From Bacteroidales bacterium (lineage in GTDB: Bacteria > Bacteroidota > Bacteroidia > Bacteroidales > VadinHA17): 48,971 nucleotides of DNA. The DNA is taken from assembly GCA_009881065.1 (NCBI GenBank), contig WXFE01000078.1, positions 16,001 through 64,971 on the forward strand. Reading direction: 5' to 3'. A program made the position numbers and the translations under genes. Shown in pieces: positions 16,967 to 26,284 of this stretch; position 1 is the stretch's first letter, and every line of letters begins with the position of its first letter. The notes below the pieces were generated by a model. It was not told the origin of the DNA, did not search any database, and worked only from the letters and a program-made list of their open reading frames with translations.

Positions 16967-19115
16967 AACTTTAACCACTCTGCTGATAATACTCTTTCTT
17001 GTTCCGTTATCGCCGGCACGGGCTGATGACGGGTACCGGCTCTGGCTCGGGTATAAGCCCGTAACTGACAGGGCCGCCCTGGAGAAGTACAGGCAAAGGT
17101 TCGGGAACGTAATGATAACCGGAGACTCACCGGTGATGAAGAGTGCCCGTGATGAGTTCATTGCAGGCCTGACGGAGCTCACCGGCCTGAAAGTCCGGGA
17201 AGTGAATTCACCGGAGGGACGGGGCATAGTCGTTGCCGGCACATTCAGCTCATCACCCTTCGTCGCCTCGCTTCTTTCTGATGTCAATCCCGGAACTACC
17301 GGGGAGGAGGGTTACATAATAAGAGGTATAAGGCAGGGGCGGAAAAACATTACAGTGGTAGCCTCCGATGGTGATCGAGGGGTGCTGTACGGACTCTTTC
17401 ATCTTCTGAGACTCATAAGCACGGAATCACTGCCTGACAATCCTGATATCCTAGAACGTCCGGCCACGGCACTGCGGCTTCTCAATCACTGGGACAACCT
17501 TGACGGATCGGTTGAGCGCGGTTATGCCGGTGGCTCGATCTGGAACTGGCATCTTCTGCCTGGTTACATATCTCCACGCTACCGTGATTATGCCCGTGCC
17601 AATGCCTCTGTTGGCATCAACGGTACAGTCATCACCAATGTCAATGCAAATGCACTTGTACTTACTCCTCAATACCTTGCGAAGGTAGCCGCCCTGGCTG
17701 AAGTGATGAGGCCTTATGGCATAAAGGTTTATCTCACAGCACGTTTCAATGCACCTCAGGAGACTGGCAATCTCTCCACCTCTGATCCGCTTGACCCTGG
17801 CGTCATACGCTGGTGGAGGGATAAGGCTGCCGAGATATACTCATTGATCCCCGACTTCGGTGGTTTTCTTGTGAAGGCCAACTCTGAGGGGCAGCCGGGG
17901 CCACAGAACTATGGCCGTTCACATGCTGACGGTGCAAACATGCTTGCTGACGCCGTTGCACCGTATGGCGGAGTGGTTATGTGGAGGGCATTTGTATATG
18001 ACAACAATGTGCCAGTCGACAGGGCAAAACAGGCATATAACGAATTTGTGCCTCTTGACGGCAAATTCAGGGACAACGTGCTGATTCAGGTCAAGAACGG
18101 TCCAATAGATTTTCAGCCCAGGGAACCCTTCCATCCGCTGTTTGGCGCCATGCCATCAACCCCCCTGATGATGGAGTTCCAGATTACCCAGGAGTATCTC
18201 GGCTGTGCCACCCACCTCGTGTACCTTGCACCCCTCTTCAGTGAGGTGCTGGAGAGCGACACATACGCTGCCGGCAGCGGATCAGAGGTCTCGAAGGTTA
18301 TTGACGGCACGCTCTACAAACATACCCTGACCGGTATTGCCGGTGTGACAAACATCGGCAATGAAAGGAACTGGACCGGGCACCTCTTCGGACAGGCCAA
18401 CTGGTATGCTTTCGGCAGGCTGGCCTGGAACCCGGAGCTGTCGCCTGCAGAGATAGCATCAGAGTGGATCAGGATGACAATCACCCATGATCCCGACATT
18501 GCCGGAGGAATAGAGGAAATGATGCTTGGCTCGCGCGAGGCAGCAGTCAATTACATGACACCCCTGGGCCTGCACCACATAATGGCCGAGGGGCATCACT
18601 GGGGGCCAGGCCCGTGGGTAGACCGGGGACGCCCCGACTGGACGTCAGTCTATTATCATCGCGCCGACACTGCCGGAATCGGATTTGACCGCACCACCTC
18701 AGGCAGTGATGCCGCGGGCCAATACTTCCCTCCCCTTGACTCGATGTTCAATGATCCGGAGAGATGCCCCGAAAACCTGCTGTTATGGTTCCACCACATG
18801 CCATGGGATCACGTGATGAAATCAGGAAGGAGTCTCTGGGACGAGATGTGCCTTAAATACCAGGAAGGTGTGAACAGGGTTAACGAATACCGTGAATTCT
18901 GGGAGTCACTGAGGGGCAGGATTGATGACGGACAGTTTGAGCATGTGAGACAGATGCTTGATATTCAGGCATATGAGGCACGATGGTGGAAAGACGCATG
19001 TCTCCTTTATTTTCAGACATTTTCACGTATGCCCATCCCCGACGGGGTGGAACAGCCACAGCATAGCCTGGAGTATTACCGTGGATTGAAGTTCCATTAT
19101 GTTCCGGGCATCTGA
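16959..19115 (+). CDS. GH67 alpha-glucuronidase, exported
   Basis: This 718-residue GH67 enzyme removes (4-O-methyl)glucuronic acid from the non-reducing-end xylose of short oligosaccharides. It has a signal peptide (about 1-22, cleavage after ARA) and the full-length family architecture: N-terminal beta domain, TIM barrel and C-terminal helical domain. Glu310 (KANSEGQPGP), Asp384 (NGPIDFQPRE) and Glu412 (QITQEYLG) show almost the same spacing as the known acid and base residues of Cellvibrio GlcA67A (292/365/393); this alignment is by eye. The start overlaps the LacI gene. Because it is exported, free methylglucuronate would form in the periplasm and need import. Its immediate downstream neighbour is the UroD-type methyltransferase. 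Confidence 0.94.
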   Translation: MNRTLTTLLIILFLVPLSPARADDGYRLWLGYKPVTDRAALEKYRQRFGNVMITGDSPVMKSARDEFIAGLTELTGLKVREVNSPEGRGIVVAGTFSSSPFVASLLSDVNPGTTGEEGYIIRGIRQGRKNITVVASDGDRGVLYGLFHLLRLISTESLPDNPDILERPATALRLLNHWDNLDGSVERGYAGGSIWNWHLLPGYISPRYRDYARANASVGINGTVITNVNANALVLTPQYLAKVAALAEVMRPYGIKVYLTARFNAPQETGNLSTSDPLDPGVIRWWRDKAAEIYSLIPDFGGFLVKANSEGQPGPQNYGRSHADGANMLADAVAPYGGVVMWRAFVYDNNVPVDRAKQAYNEFVPLDGKFRDNVLIQVKNGPIDFQPREPFHPLFGAMPSTPLMMEFQITQEYLGCATHLVYLAPLFSEVLESDTYAAGSGSEVSKVIDGTLYKHTLTGIAGVTNIGNERNWTGHLFGQANWYAFGRLAWNPELSPAEIASEWIRMTITHDPDIAGGIEEMMLGSREAAVNYMTPLGLHHIMAEGHHWGPGPWVDRGRPDWTSVYYHRADTAGIGFDRTTSGSDAAGQYFPPLDSMFNDPERCPENLLLWFHHMPWDHVMKSGRSLWDEMCLKYQEGVNRVNEYREFWESLRGRIDDGQFEHVRQMLDIQAYEARWWKDACLLYFQTFSRMPIPDGVEQPQHSLEYYRGLKFHYVPGI

Positions 19116-19145
19116 TTATCTTATAACGAAGCATAACCTGACCTT

Positions 19146-20180
19146 ATGAATGACAGACACTGGGATACCCTCCTTAAGATAGTAAGAGGAGAAGAAACGC
19201 AGGAGCCCCCCGTGGGCTTTATTATAGACAGTCCCTGGCTTCCCGGCTGGTACGGTACCACGATACTCGAGTATTTCAGTGACCCTGTAACATGGTTCGA
19301 GGCCAACCTCCATGCCATGAAAGTATTTCCTGACGTAATGTTTTTTCCCGGTTTCTGGTCAGAGTATGGCATGTGCACCGAACCCTCTGCCTTCGGCACG
19401 AAAATGGTATGGACCGAAAACGATTTTCCACATCCCTTAAAACTGAATTGCACCACTGATGCTATTGCTTCGCTGGCGAAGCCATGCGTGAAGACCGACG
19501 GGCTTCTTCCGTTTGTCATAAGCAGGATGGCCAGGTACCACGACAAGGTTAAGGCATGTGGTTGTCACTACAGGTTTGCCTGCAGCCGGGGCCCGCTTAA
19601 CATAGCTTCGTTCCTGTTCGGCACAACTGACTTCATGATGGCGCTGGCGCTCACCCCCGATGAGGTGCAGAAGGCGCTTACCGTCATCACCGACTTTATC
19701 ATTGACTGGCTTGAACTGCAGCATGAAAAGTTCCCGGACATTAAGGGAGTATTGATCCTCGATGACATTGTAGGCTTTTTGGGTCAGTCTGATTTTGAGA
19801 CCTTTGTGCTGCCTCATCTTAAGCGCATATACGCAACATTCAACCCTGAAGTGGGATTCTTCCACAATGATGCGGCCGGCCTCGTTACTGCTTCGTACCT
19901 GAAGGAGACAGGCATCAACCTCTTTAATTTCAGCTTCAATCACAGCATAACTGAGATGAGGAAATTGGCCGGTGACGGTATCATCCTGCTTGGCAACCTC
20001 CCGCCGAGAGACATTCTTGCCAAGGGTACTCCGGCTGATGTGGAGGCCGGTGTCATCAGCATGATGCGCGAGGCCGGCGACACAAAGGGAGTTATCTGGT
20101 CATGCGGAGGAGGAATGCCTCCTTATGCTTCTACAGAAAATATCCGTACTTTTATCACCGCAGTGAGAAATTATTCATAA
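19146..20180 (+). CDS. UroD-superfamily methyltransferase (candidate methyltransferase I, 4-O-methylglucuronate O-demethylase)
   Basis: This 344-residue TIM-barrel protein is of the uroporphyrinogen-decarboxylase superfamily, but of the MtaA/MtbA/CmuA-like methyltransferase branch rather than true HemE. Visible marks are CSRGPLNIASF (146-156), LDDIVGFLGQSDFETFVLPH (205-224), and the C-terminal SCGGGMPPYASTENI (319-333), whose Cys320 matches the last zinc ligand of MtaA/MtbA. The earlier H-x-C zinc pair appears as H240-N-D242, so Cys is replaced by Asp. No signal peptide is present. It sits 30 bases after GH67 and 12 bases before xylulokinase. Such enzymes transfer methyl groups to corrinoid proteins. 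From position, the donor is probably 4-O-methylglucuronate; that is inference. Confidence 0.82.
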   Translation: MNDRHWDTLLKIVRGEETQEPPVGFIIDSPWLPGWYGTTILEYFSDPVTWFEANLHAMKVFPDVMFFPGFWSEYGMCTEPSAFGTKMVWTENDFPHPLKLNCTTDAIASLAKPCVKTDGLLPFVISRMARYHDKVKACGCHYRFACSRGPLNIASFLFGTTDFMMALALTPDEVQKALTVITDFIIDWLELQHEKFPDIKGVLILDDIVGFLGQSDFETFVLPHLKRIYATFNPEVGFFHNDAAGLVTASYLKETGINLFNFSFNHSITEMRKLAGDGIILLGNLPPRDILAKGTPADVEAGVISMMREAGDTKGVIWSCGGGMPPYASTENIRTFITAVRNYS

Positions 20181-20192
20181 TACAAAATCCGT

Positions 20193-21680
20193 ATGCTATT
20201 ACTTGGTATTGATCTTGGCAGCTCATCAGTAAAAGTCTCCGTTATTGACGGAGGGAAAGGCAGAACTATCTCCGCCGCTTCTTATCCTCCGTCTGAGATG
20301 GAGATTTCCGCTCCTCTCCCCGGCTGGGCTGAGCAGGATCCTGAACAGTGGTGGAAAAACTTCACCCTGGCACTGGCAGCATGCCTGAAGCCGTTAGGGC
20401 CAAAACGGAAGAGCATAGGCGCAATCGGCATCTCATACCAGATGCACGGACTGGTGATGGTTGACAAAGAGAGGAAGGTACTCCGCCCTTCCATAATATG
20501 GTGTGACAGCCGGGCCGTGGAGACGGGTGAAAGGGCATTTGACAGGCTGGGGAAAGACTTCTGCCTGCACCACCTGCTCAACTCTCCCGGCAATTTCACG
20601 GCATCAAAGCTGGCCTGGGTAAAGGAGAACGAACCGGATATCTACAGGCAGATATACAAGATCATGCTTCCCGGCGATTATCTCGCCATGCGGCTGACGA
20701 ATGAGATAAAGACTACCATATCAGGCCTTTCTGAAGGAATTTTCTGGGATTTCATGAGAAGTGAAGTATCACAGGAGTTACTTGACTATTACGGAATCTC
20801 ACATGACCTGCTGGCTGATGCCCTGCCTTCCTTCTCCCTCCAGGGAGAGCTGACGGCTGAGGTAGCTGCCGAACTCGGGCTTACGCCCGGAATACCGGTA
20901 TCCTACAGGGCAGGTGACCAGCCAAACAATGCATTGTCACTCAACGTCATGAAACCGGGAGAGGTAGCCACAACTGCCGGCACCTCCGGAGTAATTTACG
21001 GTGTCACTGACAAGACCCAGTTTGACCCGATGTCACGCATAAACACCTTCGTACATGTAAACCATACAAAAAGGCTGACGCGCCTGGGTGTGCTGCTCTG
21101 CATCAACGGAACAGGCATTCTTAACTCCTGGCTGAAGAAGAACACCGGCGCCGGGCTCACTTATCCTGAAATGAATGATCTGGCTTCTGCAGTGGAACCA
21201 GGGAGTAACGGACTATTCATCTTTCCTTTCGGCAATGGCGCCGAAAGGATGTTCGGGAACAGGGATATAGGAGCTTCGGTACACGGCCTCAATTTCAATA
21301 TCCACCAGCAGGGACATCTTTACCGTGCCGCACAGGAGGCAATAGCCTACTCATTCCGCTACGGTCTTGAGATAATGAAGGAGACAGGCATCAACCCGAC
21401 GGTAATCAGGGCCGGGGAGGCAAACATGTTCCTGAGCAAGGTGTTCAGGGATATCCTTTCAAGCCTGACATCAACAGTGATCACTTTGTACAATACTGAC
21501 GGCTCAGTTGGGGCAGCCCGCGGTGCAGGGATAGGATGCGGTTTCTACAAGACGGAGGAGGAGGCCTTCCACGGCCTTGAGGTGACAGGCTCAAGCGAAC
21601 CCGATCACCACATGGCTTTGATCTATGACGCGAGGTACAATGAGTGGCTCGACATTCTTGAAAACTATCTTTATGAATAA
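20193..21680 (+). CDS. xylB: Xylulokinase
   Basis: This 495-residue FGGY-family sugar kinase phosphorylates D-xylulose to xylulose 5-phosphate. The N-terminal phosphate-binding loop [10 protein letters not shown] (5-14), the substrate-side YQMHGLV and AGDQPNNA motifs, the second phosphate loop TAGTSGV, and a C-terminal GEANMFLS helix are all present. Substrate is assigned from similarity to XylB and from the xylose isomerase gene that follows ten bases later. The protein is full length. It is the fourth gene of the plus-strand operon. Confidence 0.95.
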   Translation: MLLLGIDLGSSSVKVSVIDGGKGRTISAASYPPSEMEISAPLPGWAEQDPEQWWKNFTLALAACLKPLGPKRKSIGAIGISYQMHGLVMVDKERKVLRPSIIWCDSRAVETGERAFDRLGKDFCLHHLLNSPGNFTASKLAWVKENEPDIYRQIYKIMLPGDYLAMRLTNEIKTTISGLSEGIFWDFMRSEVSQELLDYYGISHDLLADALPSFSLQGELTAEVAAELGLTPGIPVSYRAGDQPNNALSLNVMKPGEVATTAGTSGVIYGVTDKTQFDPMSRINTFVHVNHTKRLTRLGVLLCINGTGILNSWLKKNTGAGLTYPEMNDLASAVEPGSNGLFIFPFGNGAERMFGNRDIGASVHGLNFNIHQQGHLYRAAQEAIAYSFRYGLEIMKETGINPTVIRAGEANMFLSKVFRDILSSLTSTVITLYNTDGSVGAARGAGIGCGFYKTEEEAFHGLEVTGSSEPDHHMALIYDARYNEWLDILENYLYE

Positions 21681-21690
21681 TTATAAACCT

Positions 21691-23013
21691 ATGACAAAAA
21701 AGAGTAAAAGTGAATTTTTCCCCGGAATCGGGAAGATTCAGTATGAGGGAAGGAACTCAAAGAATCCCCTGGCATTCAAATGGTATGACCCCGAAGCAAA
21801 GGTAGGCAGAAAGAAGATGAAGGATATCCTTCGCTTTGCGATAGCCTACTGGCATTCCTTCTGCGGCGACGGCACTGACACCTTCGGTGCGAAGACAAGG
21901 GATTTCCCTTATGACGGTCTGGAGGGTGATGAAAGGATCAGGGTCAAACTGGACATGGCTTTCGAATTCTTTGAAAAAATAGGAGCACCCTTTTATTGTT
22001 TCCATGATGTTGACCTCGTTGGTGACGGATCAGTCTTCGAGATTGAAAAGCGCCTCGAAAAGTGGGTGCCGATCATAAAGGCCAGGCAGAAGGAGACAGG
22101 AATGAAACTGCTGTGGGGTACGGCAAACGTCTTCGGGAATCCCCGTTACATGAACGGCGCTGCCACCAATCCTGATTTCAATGTACTCACCAATGTCGGT
22201 GTGCAGCTTAAGAATGCCATTGATGCAACAATTGCTCTGGGCGGACAGGGTTATGTTTTCTGGGGCGGGCGCGAGGGTTACCTCACCCTTCACAACACAG
22301 ATATGAAGCGTGAGCTCGATCACCTGGCAATGATGCTTACCATGGCCCGTGACTATGGGCGCAAGAACGGCTTCAAGGGTCTGTTCTATATTGAGCCCAA
22401 GCCCATGGAGCCCACCAAGCACCAGTATGACTATGATGCAGCCACGGTAATTGGTTTCCTGAGGCACTACGGCCTTGACAAGGACTTCGCCCTTAACGTG
22501 GAGGTCAATCATGCCACCCTTGCCGGCCACTCTTTCCAGCATGACCTGCAGACTGCAGCCGATGCCGGCATGCTCGGCAGCATTGACGCCAACAGGGGAG
22601 ACTACCAGAACGGGTGGGATACCGACGAGTTCCCGACAAACATAAACGAGATCACCGAAGCGATGCTGGTAATCATGATGGCCGGAGGCTTCAAAACCGG
22701 CGGCATCAATTTCGACGCACATGTACGCCGCAACTCCACCGATCCGGAGGACCTCTTCATTGCCCATATCAATGGCATGGATACCTTTGCCCGTGGACTG
22801 GTGATTGCTGACAGCATCCTGAAGGATTCAGATTACCTGAAAATGCGCAAAGCCAGGTACGCTTCGTTTGATCAGGGTAACGGCGCTCTCTATGAGAAGG
22901 GCAAGCTGACCCTCGAGGACCTTCGTGAGCTGGCCAAAAAGGTTGGTGAGCCGAAAAAGATCAGCGGCAAGCAGGAGCTTTATGAGCAACTGATAAACAT
23001 GTATATTATCTGA
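21691..23013 (+). CDS. xylA: Xylose isomerase
   Basis: This 440-residue class II xylose isomerase converts D-xylose to D-xylulose. The two metal-site signatures are clear: FWGGREGY with LHNTD just after it, then [16 protein letters not shown], followed by the [16 protein letters not shown] strand and the DANRGD loop. The frame is open upstream into xylB, but ATG 21691 yields the normal family length and N-terminus; ATG 21673 would overlap xylB. It completes the xylose branch of the pathway and is followed after 7 bases by the methylene-THF reductase gene. Confidence 0.97.
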   Translation: MTKKSKSEFFPGIGKIQYEGRNSKNPLAFKWYDPEAKVGRKKMKDILRFAIAYWHSFCGDGTDTFGAKTRDFPYDGLEGDERIRVKLDMAFEFFEKIGAPFYCFHDVDLVGDGSVFEIEKRLEKWVPIIKARQKETGMKLLWGTANVFGNPRYMNGAATNPDFNVLTNVGVQLKNAIDATIALGGQGYVFWGGREGYLTLHNTDMKRELDHLAMMLTMARDYGRKNGFKGLFYIEPKPMEPTKHQYDYDAATVIGFLRHYGLDKDFALNVEVNHATLAGHSFQHDLQTAADAGMLGSIDANRGDYQNGWDTDEFPTNINEITEAMLVIMMAGGFKTGGINFDAHVRRNSTDPEDLFIAHINGMDTFARGLVIADSILKDSDYLKMRKARYASFDQGNGALYEKGKLTLEDLRELAKKVGEPKKISGKQELYEQLINMYII

Positions 23014-23020
23014 CAGATCA

Positions 23021-24493
23021 ATGGCTGTCTTCACGCCCCTCCGGCGCTGGCAGCCTGCATTCCGTCCTTTCAGCAGGCAGTCTGCCGGAAAAAGATTGCT
23101 TGCACTGACAGAGAGGATCATCAAGGGTCCGCTCTTCGGATGCAGGATGTGCGGCAACTGCCTGCTGCAGGAGACTGCATTTATATGTCACATGGCGTGT
23201 CCCAAGGGGATACGCAACGGCCCGTGCGGCGGGGTGAACAATGGCTACTGCTATGTTGACCCCTCACGCCGCTGTGCCTGGAACCTGATTTATGAGCGGT
23301 CACGGCGCATGCACCGGGAACACAAGCTTCTGGAGGTGCTGCCACCCGTAGACTGGGAGAAGGCCGGAACTGAGACATGGGGCGAAGTGGTTCGCACGGC
23401 ACGGGAAACAGGCATCAGGAATATATTTGTCCCCTCCCGGAGGAAAGGCCAGACCATGGGCAGCGTACTGGAGGAAAGTATTTTCAAACCCATCCGCCAG
23501 CCCGACTGGTGGAAAGGTGACTCAGAGTACCATCCACCTGCCGTTTCCGGACCTCAGTCATCACTCGAGACAGAGCTGCGCAGCGGCAGGTTTGTCATCA
23601 CTGCCGAGGTGACACCTCCGCTTACTGCCTCCACGGTGAAGCTGCGTGAAAAGATACTGATGGTCATGCCTTATGTCTCGGCAGTCAATTTTACTGACGG
23701 ATCATCAGCGGTACCGAGGATGTCAGGCGCTGCCTGCTCTGCCGTGGCGGCCTCACTCGGTGCCGACCCGGTTATGCAGATCTCGGCGCGTGACAACAAC
23801 CGCAACAGCCTGCAGTCTATGGCCATAGGCGCCAATGCCCAGGGTGTGTACAACATACTGTGCCTCTCGGGCGACAGCCCCAGGGTGGGCCGCGCTCCAT
23901 GGTGCAGCATGAACATCATCGACGTCGACTCGGTGCAGATGCTATGGATACTGAGAAGGATGCGTGATGAGGGCATTTACCTTGATGGAAGGGAGATAAA
24001 AAACAGACCGAAGCTCTTCCTTGGCGCTGCTGCTGCCCCGTTTGCACTTGATCCGGCAATGCAGGCCATCCGTATACGCAAAAAAGTCAATGCCGGGGCC
24101 CAGTTCATTCAGACAAACCTGGTCTTTGATCCTGACCGCCTCGATCCATGGCTGGAACAGCTTGAAAAGGAGAACCTTCTTGACAAGGTTTTCATTCTTG
24201 TGGGTATCAGCCCAATCAAATCACTCTCCGTTGCCCGATATCTGAATGAGAATATACCGGGAGTGACCGTGCCGGAGCGGGTGATGCAGAGACTGGCAGA
24301 TGCCGGTGACCGTTTCACCGGGGAGAGCATTGACATCACCGTTGAGACACTGTTGAAGCTTAAGTCAAAAAAGGGAATCAGTGGAGTACATATAATGCCA
24401 CTGGGCTGGGAAGATGCCATCCCTCTGATAATAAAGAAAGCAGCACATGAAACTACTGACTTCAAAGGAGCTGGCCAGGGCCGCCAATCTTGA
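23021..24493 (+). CDS. MetV-MetF fusion: methylenetetrahydrofolate reductase with N-terminal cysteine-rich MTHFR_C domain
   Basis: The protein has 490 residues in two parts. Residues about 35-175 match the cysteine-rich 'methylene-tetrahydrofolate reductase C-terminal' (MetV) domain, with eight cysteines at 41, 44, 47, 56, 60, 69, 77 and 85 (motifs GCRMCGNC, CPKGIRNGPCGG) that could hold Fe-S or zinc. Residues about 181-480 form the flavin-dependent MetF barrel, with ITAEVTPP (193-200, Glu196), a DNNRNS loop, and a C-terminal GISGVHIMPLGW. In acetogens MetV and MetF act together and link CH3-THF/CH2-THF conversion to an electron carrier. Here the gene directly follows xylA in a sugar operon. 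It probably oxidises methyl-THF derived from demethylation. Ordinary methionine supply is the alternative. Confidence 0.88.
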   Translation: MAVFTPLRRWQPAFRPFSRQSAGKRLLALTERIIKGPLFGCRMCGNCLLQETAFICHMACPKGIRNGPCGGVNNGYCYVDPSRRCAWNLIYERSRRMHREHKLLEVLPPVDWEKAGTETWGEVVRTARETGIRNIFVPSRRKGQTMGSVLEESIFKPIRQPDWWKGDSEYHPPAVSGPQSSLETELRSGRFVITAEVTPPLTASTVKLREKILMVMPYVSAVNFTDGSSAVPRMSGAACSAVAASLGADPVMQISARDNNRNSLQSMAIGANAQGVYNILCLSGDSPRVGRAPWCSMNIIDVDSVQMLWILRRMRDEGIYLDGREIKNRPKLFLGAAAAPFALDPAMQAIRIRKKVNAGAQFIQTNLVFDPDRLDPWLEQLEKENLLDKVFILVGISPIKSLSVARYLNENIPGVTVPERVMQRLADAGDRFTGESIDITVETLLKLKSKKGISGVHIMPLGWEDAIPLIIKKAAHETTDFKGAGQGRQS

Positions 24494-26243
24494 CATTCCG
24501 GGCGGGGTGGTGATTGCCAAAGCCCTGATGCAGATCTTCCGTTACAACAAGCTTAACAGGGTCTACACAAATACCTATGACAGTGACCCCGCAATTTTTA
24601 TCAATTCCATCCTTGACCACCTTGACATCAGGTATGACATACCTGAAAATGACCTCGAGAATATTCCGCTGACGGGCCCCTTCATTACGGTCTCGAACCA
24701 TCCCTTCGGCGGGATTGACGCTCTTATACTTCTGAAGATACTTGCCCGCCGGCGTTCTGATGTCAGGGTGATGGCCAACTTCCTGCTGCAGAAGATTGAT
24801 CCGCTTAAGCATCTTATCGTTCCTGCCGATGCAGAAGGAGAGAGGTATCAGGGAAAGGTATCCCTCAAAGGGATGGAAGAGGCGATGAATCATGTCAGGG
24901 AGGGCCATGGCCTGGCTCTTTTCCCCGCAGGGGAGGTCTCAGCCTACCATTCGGAATCAGGACTGATAACTGACATGGAGTGGCAGGAGCAGATACTGCG
25001 CGAGATAAAGATGGCTGAGGTGCCGGTCATTCCGGTCTATTTTCACGGCACCAACTCAAGGTGGTATCATATACTGGGGCGCATTCACCCGTTGCTGAGT
25101 ACTGCAAAGCTGGGCTCGGAACTGTTTAACAAGCGTCACAAGGTCATCAGGGTACGCATCGGACGGTCACTGTCAGTCAGTGAGCAGGCCGGATTCGGAG
25201 ACATTGCCCGTTTCGGACGTTACCTCAGGGCCCGCACCTATTCACTCGGCTCATCCCTGGAGGCTAAACCTTTCTTCGCCGGTCTGGCACGACGGCGCAA
25301 CAAGCGGCAGGAACCGGTTGCCCCTCCGTCTGACAGAGCAACGCTTGCCGCTGAGATTAGTAACATAAGACGGACACATGAACTGTTTGCCATTGGTAAC
25401 TTCGTTGTCCTTTTTGCCCCTACACGGGCTATCCCGAACCTTATCAGGGAGATCGGCAGGATGCGCGAGGTGACCTTCAGGGCAGTCGGTGAAGGGACCA
25501 ACAGAGCGACCGACCTGGATGAGTATGATTTCTACTACCACCACCTGGTTATCTGGGATGAGGCAGCCGGTGTACTCGTCGGGGCTTACCGCGTTGGAAA
25601 GGGAAGAGAGATTATCAGCCAGTATGGTATCAAGGGTTTTTATATCAACTCCCTGTTCAGGATACGCAAGTCATTTGAACCTGTCCTGGCTGAATCTCTT
25701 GAGTTGGGACGCTCATTCATCGTGCAGGAGTACCAGAAAAAGGCGATGCCACTGTTCCTTCTCTGGAAGGGTCTTCTGACAGTGCTGCTGCAGAATGCCG
25801 GATACCGGTTTCTTATAGGCCCGGTGAGCATCAGCAATGAGTTCTCGGCGTTTTCCAAATCCCTGATAGTTGAATTTGTCAGGAGCAACTACTTTGACCG
25901 GGAGATGGCCAGGTACATCAGGCCGAGGAAGAAGTTCACGCCCCAGATAGACAGGCGTATTGACAGTGAGATTATCATCTCATCAGCGGAAAGGGATATC
26001 AATAAGGTGGAAAAGGTGGTCAGTGATGTGGACAAGGGTTACCGGATACCGGTGCTGCTGAAGAAATACCTTGAGGTCAATGCCCGGATCATCGGCTTCA
26101 ATGTTGACCCTGATTTCAACAATTGTCTTGACGGGCTGATCATGCTGGACATTCACAATCTCCCTGCCGGATTTGTCAGTTCCCTGTCGAAGGACCAGAA
26201 CGAGGCAGAGGTGGCACGGCGGCTGAGACGCAGGGATAGTTAG
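24447..26243 (+). CDS. Two-domain acyltransferase (PlsC-like + GNAT-like), ornithine/glycine-lipid synthase type (OlsF/GlsF)
   Basis: This is a 598-residue protein. The N-terminal half is a lysophospholipid-type O-acyltransferase with SNHPFGGID (83-91) and FPAGEVS near 155. The C-terminal half (about 310-500) resembles the GNAT N-acyltransferases that make lyso-ornithine or lyso-glycine lipids, with YDFYYHHLVIWDEAAGVLVG and ELGRSFI stretches. The same order occurs in OlsF, and a similar fused protein makes glycine lipids in Flavobacterium. The product is probably an amino-acid-containing membrane lipid; which amino acid cannot be told. The start lies 47 bases inside the MetV-MetF gene, so it is translationally coupled to the xylan operon although its function seems unrelated. 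A later start would shorten the overlap. Confidence 0.8.
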   Translation: MKLLTSKELARAANLDIPGGVVIAKALMQIFRYNKLNRVYTNTYDSDPAIFINSILDHLDIRYDIPENDLENIPLTGPFITVSNHPFGGIDALILLKILARRRSDVRVMANFLLQKIDPLKHLIVPADAEGERYQGKVSLKGMEEAMNHVREGHGLALFPAGEVSAYHSESGLITDMEWQEQILREIKMAEVPVIPVYFHGTNSRWYHILGRIHPLLSTAKLGSELFNKRHKVIRVRIGRSLSVSEQAGFGDIARFGRYLRARTYSLGSSLEAKPFFAGLARRRNKRQEPVAPPSDRATLAAEISNIRRTHELFAIGNFVVLFAPTRAIPNLIREIGRMREVTFRAVGEGTNRATDLDEYDFYYHHLVIWDEAAGVLVGAYRVGKGREIISQYGIKGFYINSLFRIRKSFEPVLAESLELGRSFIVQEYQKKAMPLFLLWKGLLTVLLQNAGYRFLIGPVSISNEFSAFSKSLIVEFVRSNYFDREMARYIRPRKKFTPQIDRRIDSEIIISSAERDINKVEKVVSDVDKGYRIPVLLKKYLEVNARIIGFNVDPDFNNCLDGLIMLDIHNLPAGFVSSLSKDQNEAEVARRLRRRDS

Positions 26244-26284
26244 GTATTTCCCTCTTACATCCTTAATACATGGTATGTAAAATC

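Noticed and set aside
19146..20180. Haem-synthesis uroporphyrinogen decarboxylase (HemE)
   Set aside because: The protein has the methyltransferase-branch C-terminal Cys motif, and no haem genes are nearby.
22030..22767. A 245-codon open frame antisense to xylA
   Set aside because: It lies wholly opposite a well-conserved gene and shows no recognisable protein family; GC-rich coding DNA often leaves such shadows.
1561..24493. Wood-Ljungdahl acetogenesis
   Set aside because: No CO dehydrogenase/acetyl-CoA synthase, formyl-THF synthetase or corrinoid iron-sulfur protein gene is in view; the corrinoid protein is of the MtaC type.
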